Both the position numbers and the translations under genes were made by a program. 10,274 bases of DNA, taken from NCBI GenBank assembly GCA_001897035.1, contig MKRS01000335.1, forward strand, positions 1-10,274, given 5' to 3'. Position 1 is the first letter of the stretch. Every line of letters begins with the position of its first letter. A model generated the notes under the pieces. It worked only from the letters and a program-made list of their open reading frames with translations, was not told the DNA's origin and did no database searches. Positions 5,612-10,274 of this stretch are shown piece after piece. This DNA comes from Bacteroidales bacterium 45-6. GTDB lineage: Bacteria > Bacteroidota > Bacteroidia > Bacteroidales > Dysgonomonadaceae.

Positions 5612-6907
5612 TTAATCAAGATAATCGATCGTTTCTTCTCCAATCATTCTGCGAAGCGTGTTTTTCAACTTCACATATTGGATGAACAAGTCGTGTTCCG
5701 CGATTTTGCTCGGCTCGTGCATCGGACTCTTGAAGTAGAACGACAACCAGTCTTGAATTCCGGAGAATCCTGCACGCTTGGCCAAGTCGGCAAACAACAC
5801 CAAGTCCAGACAAAGCGGAGCAGCCAAGATGGAGTCACGGCAAAGGAAATCCACTTTTAGCTGCATGGGGTAGCCCAACCATCCGAACAAGTCGATGTTG
5901 TCCCAGCCTTCTTTGTTGTCCTTACGCGGCGGATAGTAGTTGATACGCACCTTGTGGTACACATTGCCATACAAGTCGGGGTACAATTCGGGTTGAAGGA
6001 TGTTGTCGATCACAGACAGTTTGGATTCTTCCTTGGTCTTGAATGATCCGGGATCGTCAAGCACTTCTCCGTCGCGGTTGCCTAAGATGTTTGTGGAGAA
6101 CCATCCGCTAAGCCCAAGCATACGGGTCTTTAGCATAGGCGACAACACAGTTTTCAACATAGTCTGTCCAGTCTTGAAGTCTTTTCCGGCGATAGGGGTT
6201 TGCGTTTTTTGTGCAAGATCCCACATGGCAGGAATGTCCACTGTCAAGTTAGGAGCGCCATTCAGGTAGGGGATTCCCAACGATACGGCTGCATAGGCAT
6301 AAATGTTGGATGGAGCGATTGCCGGATGATTTTCCTTCAATCCTTTTTCGAAAGCGGCCAACGTCTTGTGTACTTCGCCCAATGGAGTAAACACTTCGGT
6401 GCTGCCACACCAGATGACAACCACACGGTCAACGCCGGTTTCTTTCTTGAAGTTCTGAATGTCTTCCTTCACTTGTTCAGCCAATTCCCATTTGGTTGGG
6501 GCTGACTTCACCCAAGTTCCGTGAAGGCGTTTTACGAATTCCTGATCGAATACGGCCTTCATTGGCTTGATGGCGATCAATTCGTCTTTCACTTTGTCGA
6601 GGTCTTCGTTGGTCAACACTTCTGCATGTTTAGCAGCTTCGTAGGCATTGTCTTCGAAAATGTCCCAACCGCCGAACACGATGTCGTTCAAATCTGCCAG
6701 AGGCACTACGTCTTTGATTTTCGGGAAGTTGTTTTCCTCTCTTTTTCCAATACGCATTGTTGCCAACTGCGTGATTGAACCTACGGGGATACCCAATCCT
6801 TTGCGGGTGATGAGTGTTCCCGCGATGAATGTTGTTGCCACGGCACCAACACCAACTGTCAGGATGCCAAGTTTTCCATTGGCTTCCTTCACTTGTACTT
6901 TTGTCAT
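5612..6907 (-). CDS. ino1: myo-Inositol-1-phosphate (inositol-3-phosphate) synthase
   Basis: This 431-residue, NAD-dependent cytosolic enzyme converts glucose 6-phosphate to myo-inositol phosphate, the first step of inositol formation and so of inositol phospholipids. The N-terminal strand LGILTVGVGAVATT (residues 13-26) is the NAD-binding turn. Family signatures follow: LNGAPN (215-220), GKDFKTGQTMLK (241-252), STNILGNRDG (271-280) and KVDFLCRDSILAAPLCLDL (351-369), the last matching the S-x-LAAPL-x-DL block of the catalytic region. Length fits the shorter prokaryotic form rather than the roughly 530-residue eukaryotic one. The ATG at 6907 follows an A/T-rich stretch without a Shine-Dalgarno. 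The gene has its own terminator and a candidate promoter about 330 bases upstream, so it seems monocistronic. Bacteroides species carry this gene in an inositol-lipid cluster; no phosphatase or phosphatidyltransferase gene accompanies it here. Confidence 0.95.
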   Translation of the reverse strand: MTKVQVKEANGKLGILTVGVGAVATTFIAGTLITRKGLGIPVGSITQLATMRIGKREENNFPKIKDVVPLADLNDIVFGGWDIFEDNAYEAAKHAEVLTNEDLDKVKDELIAIKPMKAVFDQEFVKRLHGTWVKSAPTKWELAEQVKEDIQNFKKETGVDRVVVIWCGSTEVFTPLGEVHKTLAAFEKGLKENHPAIAPSNIYAYAAVSLGIPYLNGAPNLTVDIPAMWDLAQKTQTPIAGKDFKTGQTMLKTVLSPMLKTRMLGLSGWFSTNILGNRDGEVLDDPGSFKTKEESKLSVIDNILQPELYPDLYGNVYHKVRINYYPPRKDNKEGWDNIDLFGWLGYPMQLKVDFLCRDSILAAPLCLDLVLFADLAKRAGFSGIQDWLSFYFKSPMHEPSKIAEHDLFIQYVKLKNTLRRMIGEETIDYLD

Positions 6908-7230
6908 TTTTTAGTTATAATTTTAAGTTACGCCGCAACCCGCAGCATTCGTTAAACTTGCTCCCGGCAACGTGCCGGAAACATATATGAACAGCCTCAA
7001 TCGTATTTCTGAACCCATTTTATTATCCCAACCCGGTATTTTCCATCTCGAAATCAACGATCTCGGAATTTCCATTGTTGTGAACAGAAGATACGGCTAA
7101 CGCCATAGATATACCAGTACAAAAAAGTGATGCTGTCCGCCGACAGACATCTTGCGGCTGTTGCTTCGGATTTTGAAGTGCTTTTCTGGATGAAACAACA
7201 CCTCGAAACAGCAATGCCCTGCATGAAATA
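6908..7230 (-). other. Long structured leader (or small RNA) upstream of inositol-3-phosphate synthase
   Basis: Between the predicted transcription start near 7230 and the ATG at 6907 lie about 320 bases with no convincing gene. The minus-strand RNA can form at least three hairpins. At 7129-7151, nine pairs with one bulge enclose a 4-base loop. At 7049-7065, seven pairs (CGAGATC/GATTTCG) enclose a 3-base loop. At 6962-6980, seven to eight pairs (core CCGGCA/TGCCGG) enclose a 3-base loop. A 56-codon frame starting with ATG at 7224 and ending at 7054 is present, but its composition is not protein-like and it crosses the hairpins. No known riboswitch, tmRNA, RNase P or SRP RNA signature was recognised. 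Confidence 0.5.
7129..7151 (-). repeat. Strong inverted repeat in the inositol synthase leader
   Basis: GATG-CTGTC (plus strand 7129-7137) is complementary to GACAG-A-CATC (7142-7151): nine base pairs with a single bulged base and a 4-base loop. It is the most stable of the three leader hairpins. Confidence 0.6.
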
Positions 7231-7236
7231 TTAAGG

Positions 7237-7267
7237 CAAAGTTAAGATATAATTAGATAATCGGAAA
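7237..7267 (-). promoter_or_regulatory. Promoter for the inositol synthase transcript
   Basis: On the minus strand TAACTTTG (7244-7237) is a perfect -7 box and TTTC (7267-7264) lies 19 bases upstream as a one-mismatch -33 box. The start of transcription would fall near 7230, giving a leader of about 320 nt. Confidence 0.5.
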
Positions 7268-7275
7268 ATTTTGAG

Positions 7276-7302
7276 GATGAAAAAAGGCGTGACGTTTTTT
7301 TA
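7276..7302 (-). terminator. Possible weak terminator of the DUF423 gene
   Basis: On the minus strand a run of A (7301-7295) and a run of T (7285-7280) flank ACGTCACGCC, so an A/T stem with a small CG core can form and end in T-rich sequence. It sits about 30 bases past the DUF423 stop and just upstream of the inositol synthase promoter. The stem is weak. Confidence 0.3.
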
Positions 7303-7330
7303 GTTCGACTAACTTCCTTTGTGCCAATTA

Positions 7331-7723
7331 TTAGATCCGATTGCCGCGAGCAAAGAAAAGGAGCAATGCACCCCAGCCTGCAATCAGAAACAAACCGCCA
7401 AGCGGAGTCACCGGCCCTAAGAATTTGAGATTGACCTTCCAGTATTCGGCCAAGGATAGCAAATAAATGCTTCCCGAAAACAGAAGGGTGCCGATGGCCA
7501 TGCCCCAAACTGCCGTTTTTTCAAGGGAAGTGCTGAGCGGGAGTAAAAGCCCAAGCACGAGCAAGGCCAAGGCGTGATACATTTGGTAGCGGACGCCTAC
7601 CTCGAAGGACGAGATTTTTTCGGGACTGAGGACATTGCTCAAGGCGTGCGAGCCAAGGGCTCCGAGCACAACGGATGCCAGGCCATAGAAGGCGGCGATG
7701 ACGAGGACTATTTGTTTGGTCAT
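7331..7723 (-). CDS. DUF423 family small integral membrane protein
   Basis: The 130-residue protein has four predicted membrane helices (about residues 4-24, 46-64, 70-91 and 104-125). It carries the DUF423 (YgdD-like) hallmarks: GALGSHAL near residue 21, YQMYHALALLVLG at 46-58, LLFSGSIYLLSL at 80-91 and GPVTPLGGLFLIAGW at 103-117. The family is widespread in bacteria, sits in the inner membrane and has no established biochemical role. I placed the start at the ATG at 7723, where the conserved first helix begins. A frame extension to 7795 adds a stretch unlike the family and overlaps a promoter-like site (TTTA at 7789-7786, TAGTTTTA at 7767-7760, minus strand). It is upstream of inositol synthase on the same strand but separated by 423 bases with a separate promoter, so a functional link is not implied. 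Confidence 0.88.
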   Translation of the reverse strand: MTKQIVLVIAAFYGLASVVLGALGSHALSNVLSPEKISSFEVGVRYQMYHALALLVLGLLLPLSTSLEKTAVWGMAIGTLLFSGSIYLLSLAEYWKVNLKFLGPVTPLGGLFLIAGWGALLLFFARGNRI

Positions 7724-7883
7724 AAATGGAAATTTTTGGGATGTGGCACAATCTACAATTAAAACTATAACGGTCTCGAAGCCTATAAATTTCACTTCGG
7801 CCCTTGTATTTTGCTTTTTTATGAGCTGTGCAATCGACCTAAAGGTTCAAAATCCTGCGTGAGAAATTTATTATGCACTGTGA

Positions 7884-7891
7884 TACTTTTG
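7884..7891 (+). promoter_or_regulatory. -7 promoter box for the spondin-domain lipoprotein
   Basis: TACTTTTG is a perfect -7 box about 100 bases before the ATG at 7993. No clear TTTG is found 19-21 bases upstream, so the promoter may be weak or activator-dependent. The remaining sequence between the divergent genes (7724-7992) shows no gene. Confidence 0.4.
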
Positions 7892-7992
7892 TTATTCTTT
7901 TGGGAGGATTGTGCAATATCCTCATTGTTTCTTTGTCTGATGAAAGAAAACAACCAACAGTCCGTCTTAGACTGTTTAAATCTTAATTGATT

Positions 7993-9282
7993 ATGAATAC
8001 AAAAAATTTCAAACTTCTCCCTATTGCATTTGCTGCATCCTTATTCATTCTGAGTTCATGTGCTAAGGATGATGACCAGATGAATGTTACAACAAAAACT
8101 ATCACAATTGAAAATGTGCTTGACAGCAAACTGCTCGTTGAATCAGGTACATTTAGGAACACAGGCACGCCACCGGTGGTGCATCCCGGCGAATCCATCT
8201 CTTTCTCTTTCTATGCAGGACCTGGGCAATACTTGAGCTTTGCATCCATGTATGGTTGGAGCAATGACCTGTTTTTTGCTCCGAACAACCCCGGTATCAA
8301 GCTGTATGACGACAACGGGATGCCGCTCACTGGCGACGTTTCTTCCCAGATAGAGCTGTGGGACAACGGCACACGGGTGAATCAAGCGCCAGGCAGTTCG
8401 GTTACGCACCCCGGTGTGGCCGAAACCACCGCTAAAAACATCAAGAAAGTTGGCGGCACCACAGACGACTATGGACATACCTTTTTGGCTGCCTCGAAAC
8501 TAATGTCGGTGATGATTGCCTACAATGGAAATTCAAATTTCACCGTCACCATTGCAAACATATCTGGCGGAACTGCCAACGAGACACCCTTTAGCCCGGG
8601 AGTTTGGGCCATTTCGTATGTTGCAGGAGGTAACCTTTTGATGCCCAATCCGATTTACACGCAAGGACAGCCATCTGCGAACGGATTGACGGATATTGCT
8701 GAAGCTGGCAATGTGACCAATTTAAGCACTTACCTGTCGAGCAATACAGGGGCTTTCACAGGACTCTCTCCCGTTTTAGTCGTGGTGTATAAGGACGACA
8801 AAAATCCATTTTTCCAAATCGGGGAAAGGGACAAAGGGGAAGGTCTGGCTAATATAGCACAAAAAGGAGATGCGACAGCTCTGTCGGCAGCCCTGAAATC
8901 CAAGTCGGGAGTAAAAAGCGTTTATGTTTTGGAAGCAGCCTCTACAAAAGCACTTCTCCCCAGAATCAATGGAGCGGCAGGCGGCAAGGTGTCCCAGGTT
9001 CTTTCCCTTGAAGACGGCGACAAGATTGCGATAGCCACCATGTACGGGTCGTCGAGCGATTGGTTCTTCGCAACCAAACCGGGTGACATCGACGCATCTG
9101 CAACAGGTGATGTATCCTCCCACATCGATCTGTTTGACGACGGCACCACGATCGACCAATTCCCGGGAGCTGGCATTCGTCCCGCACCATCTGCCAGCAG
9201 AGCCATATTGCCGCTGCCCAATCCGAATAAATACACAACCATTCCCGCTACCACGAGCATCATCAAGGTGACTCTGCAATAA
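7993..9282 (+). CDS. Spondin-domain lipoprotein with repeated domain halves
   Basis: The 429-residue protein has a lipoprotein signal peptide with lipobox LSSC (Cys23). AKDDDQ follows, a Lys-Asp-Asp pattern like the surface-export signal of Bacteroidetes lipoproteins, so it is probably displayed on the cell surface. The mature part matches bacterial Spondin_N-type sequences, related to the F-spondin N-terminal domain, a beta-sandwich of extracellular proteins. Residues 64-134 (HPGESISFSF, SMYGWSNDLFFA, GDVSSQIELWDNGTRVNQ) recur at about 337-392 (SLEDGDKIAI, TMYGSSSDWFFA, GDVSSHIDLFDDGTTIDQ). A second motif occurs as GLTDIAEAGNVTNLSTYL (231-248) and GLANIAQKGDATALSAAL (284-301). I used the ATG at 7993; a TTG two codons earlier is not needed. 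The gene stands alone, between a -7 box and a large terminator. The ligand is unknown. Confidence 0.85.
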   Translation: MNTKNFKLLPIAFAASLFILSSCAKDDDQMNVTTKTITIENVLDSKLLVESGTFRNTGTPPVVHPGESISFSFYAGPGQYLSFASMYGWSNDLFFAPNNPGIKLYDDNGMPLTGDVSSQIELWDNGTRVNQAPGSSVTHPGVAETTAKNIKKVGGTTDDYGHTFLAASKLMSVMIAYNGNSNFTVTIANISGGTANETPFSPGVWAISYVAGGNLLMPNPIYTQGQPSANGLTDIAEAGNVTNLSTYLSSNTGAFTGLSPVLVVVYKDDKNPFFQIGERDKGEGLANIAQKGDATALSAALKSKSGVKSVYVLEAASTKALLPRINGAAGGKVSQVLSLEDGDKIAIATMYGSSSDWFFATKPGDIDASATGDVSSHIDLFDDGTTIDQFPGAGIRPAPSASRAILPLPNPNKYTTIPATTSIIKVTLQ

Positions 9283-9316
9283 AAAGGAAAGGTTAATCTC
9301 GATTCTGCTTAGTTTG

Positions 9317-9401
9317 TTAGGGGTTCATCGCCAGCTTCTTCCTCTCACAGGGTTACCTGTTGTCCGTGAAGGTTGGTTGATTGAACCTCTAATGTTTTTT
9401 T
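9317..9401 (+). terminator. Large three-tier terminator hairpin after the spondin gene
   Basis: An outer 11-pair stem joins TTAGGGGTTCA (9317-9327) to TGAACCTCTAA (9382-9392) with one G-U pair. Inside, CCAGCTTC (9331-9338) pairs with GAAGGTTGG (9368-9376) with one bulge. At the tip ACAGG (9347-9351) pairs with CCTGT (9356-9360) around GTTA. Seven T follow at 9395-9401, so it can end transcription on the plus strand. The size, about 76 bases and 24 pairs, is unusual for a simple terminator. Confidence 0.75.
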
Positions 9402-9503
9402 AGTGGATTAGCTCCTGAAATTTAGCCAGCCCTGTCGGTTCTTGGAAGCAAGGGAGTATCTCTTCCGTCCGCTTTTCATTTGGGTAATCAAAAAAGTAAA
9501 TTC

Positions 9504-9532
9504 TTTCAATCCAACGAATATTATTATATTTG
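9504..9532 (+). promoter_or_regulatory. Promoter of the division-protein unit
   Basis: TATATTTG (9525-9532) is a perfect -7 box. TTTC (9504-9507) is a candidate -33 box with a 17-base spacer, slightly short. The leader to the ATG at 9565 would be about 25 nt. Its position also argues that the upstream extension of the reading frame to 9442 is not translated. Confidence 0.5.
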
Positions 9533-9564
9533 TAGTTGATAATTCTATTAAATTTTCACGTGAT

Positions 9565-9873
9565 ATGAAAATGGACGTATTCAAAAAATGGGGCAAGATT
9601 GTCGTAGGCCGCTTTTCAAAGGTTCAGCTTTTGTCCATTGGAATCATTGTTGTCATCGCCTTCTTTATTGGCGACAGCAACGTTTTCAACCGGTTTAATA
9701 ACAACATGCGGATTAGTGAATTGAACAAGCAGATAGAGTATTACCGCGAGGAGACTCAAAAAAACAAGGAGAAATTGATAGAACTCAATTCGAGCAAAGA
9801 AAATATAGAGAAATTTGCCCGGGAAAACTACTTGATGAAGAAGCCCGACGAGGATGTTTTCATTGTTCAATGA
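9565..9873 (+). CDS. Septum formation initiator (DivIC/FtsB-like) protein
   Basis: This 102-residue bitopic membrane protein has a short basic cytoplasmic N-terminus (MDVFKKWGKIVVGRF), one membrane helix at about 20-36 (VQLLSIGIIVVIAFFIG) and an extracytoplasmic coiled coil at about 47-80 (ISELNKQIEYYREETQKNKE, then KLIELNSSKENI). The family-typical end follows: IEKFARENYLMKKPDEDVFI, the E-x-x-A-R-E-x-Y/L-x-x-K-P block of FtsB/DivIC proteins. The family joins the divisome with FtsL and FtsQ and helps activate septal wall synthesis. The reading frame is open back to 9442, but the promoter box at 9525-9532, the non-family sequence there and the ATG at 9565 argue for the short form. It is followed without gap by a small membrane protein, so the two are probably co-transcribed. 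Confidence 0.88.
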   Translation: MKMDVFKKWGKIVVGRFSKVQLLSIGIIVVIAFFIGDSNVFNRFNNNMRISELNKQIEYYREETQKNKEKLIELNSSKENIEKFARENYLMKKPDEDVFIVQ

Positions 9874-9893
9874 CCTTTTTATCCATACCACAG

Positions 9894-10241
9894 ATGTCTG
9901 ACAAAATAAAAGTATATATCTACCAGTTTTCGGCAATCGTAGTACTTCTTTCTGCCGTATTGTTTTCGGTGAATCCCCTTATCGCCCCTTATACCTTGGG
10001 CTTTGGCGCTCTCGGACTCACTGTGGGAACGTTGCTGAACCCTTATCCGGGGAAAAACTTCCGAGGCAAACGCTTGTTCTACATGCAGGTGTTTGGTGCG
10101 TTGTTTATGATTGCTTCAGCCGTGTTTATGTATTTCAACTTGAAATATTGGGTAATGTGCCTGTTGATAGGCGCTGTTCTCACGCTGTATGCCGGATTTA
10201 TGATTCCCAAGATTTTAAAAAAGGAAAACGAAGAACTCTGA
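9894..10241 (+). CDS. Small four-helix membrane protein of unknown function
   Basis: The 115-residue product is almost entirely membrane-embedded, with four predicted helices at about residues 8-25, 28-46, 64-80 and 83-106. A conserved-looking polar loop (NPYPGKNFRGKRLFYMQV) joins helices 2 and 3, and the protein ends in a charged tail (KILKKENEEL). I do not recognise a named family; it reads like the short hypothetical membrane proteins of Bacteroidales. An alternative ATG at 9870 overlaps the preceding stop codon as ATGA and would add eight residues. I prefer 9894 because MSDKIKVYIYQFS places the charged start right before helix 1, though the ATGA overlap could allow translational coupling. 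Its position behind the DivIC-like gene suggests co-transcription and perhaps an envelope or division-related role, which is inference only. Confidence 0.75.
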   Translation: MSDKIKVYIYQFSAIVVLLSAVLFSVNPLIAPYTLGFGALGLTVGTLLNPYPGKNFRGKRLFYMQVFGALFMIASAVFMYFNLKYWVMCLLIGAVLTLYAGFMIPKILKKENEEL

Positions 10242-10243
10242 AA

Positions 10244-10268
10244 ATAGGGACGGGAGCGGTTTCCCTAT
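10244..10268 (+). terminator. Hairpin after the last gene, at the window edge
   Basis: ATAGGGA (10244-10250) pairs with TCCCTAT (10262-10268) around an 11-base loop, three bases past the stop codon. No T-run is seen in the six bases left before the window ends, so it may be a terminator, an attenuator or an RNA-stabilising stem. Confidence 0.4.
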
Positions 10269-10274
10269 CCGTCA

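Noticed and set aside
7023..7214. 63-codon TTG-start frame on the minus strand in the inositol synthase leader
   Set aside because: Non-standard start, no family features, overlaps other equally open frames and the hairpins; it looks like chance openness.
7242..7508. 88-codon minus-strand frame overlapping the DUF423 gene
   Set aside because: It is a shadow of the well-supported DUF423 frame.
9442..9564. N-terminal extension of the DivIC-like protein to an upstream TTG
   Set aside because: The stretch contains the promoter -7 box and is unlike the family; the ATG at 9565 gives normal length.

Overview
The window looks like a chromosomal segment of a Bacteroidota bacterium, most likely order Bacteroidales. 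Several genes are preceded by the phylum's -33 TTTG / -7 TAnnTTTG promoter pattern instead of a sigma-70 pattern. Start codons lack Shine-Dalgarno sequences and have A/T-rich leaders. Two lipoproteins carry acidic residues just after the lipid-modified cysteine, as surface-exported lipoproteins of this phylum do. The gene set (XerD, Crp/Fnr-type regulator, bacterial myo-inositol-1-phosphate synthase, DivIC-like protein) fits. Genus cannot be fixed from the sequence.

Layout. (1) 2-1109, + strand: 3' part of a Crp/Fnr-family regulator, then an SRPBCC-fold protein. (2) 1110-3101: a very AT-rich block holding a two-gene unit, a small outer-membrane beta-barrel protein and a lipoprotein of unknown function, with its own promoter and a terminator hairpin. 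It looks foreign to its neighbours. (3) 3102-4001, +: xerD. (4) 3998-5379, -: a hemerythrin-like di-iron protein resembling the RIC/YtfE iron-centre repair family, transcribed after a LuxR-type regulator with a degenerate receiver. The hemerythrin gene and xerD are convergent, and their stop codons share the bases TTAA. (5) 5612-7723, -: inositol-3-phosphate synthase with a strong terminator and a long, structured leader of about 320 nt, then a DUF423 membrane protein upstream. (6) 7993-9282, +: a spondin-domain lipoprotein with internally repeated halves, ending at an unusually elaborate multi-tier terminator hairpin. (7) 9565-10241, +: a DivIC/FtsB-like division protein followed directly by a small four-helix membrane protein.

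How the genes work together. The regulator/hemerythrin pair is a plausible stress module for iron or nitrosative/oxidative damage (inference). The inositol synthase makes the precursor of inositol phospholipids, which Bacteroidetes are known to make, but no other gene of that pathway is next to it here. XerD and the DivIC-like protein are chromosome-segregation and division housekeeping genes. The most unusual signals are non-coding: the structured leader before the inositol synthase (6908-7230) and the three-tier hairpin at 9317-9401. No CRISPR array, tRNA, rRNA, transposase or complete mobile element was seen.
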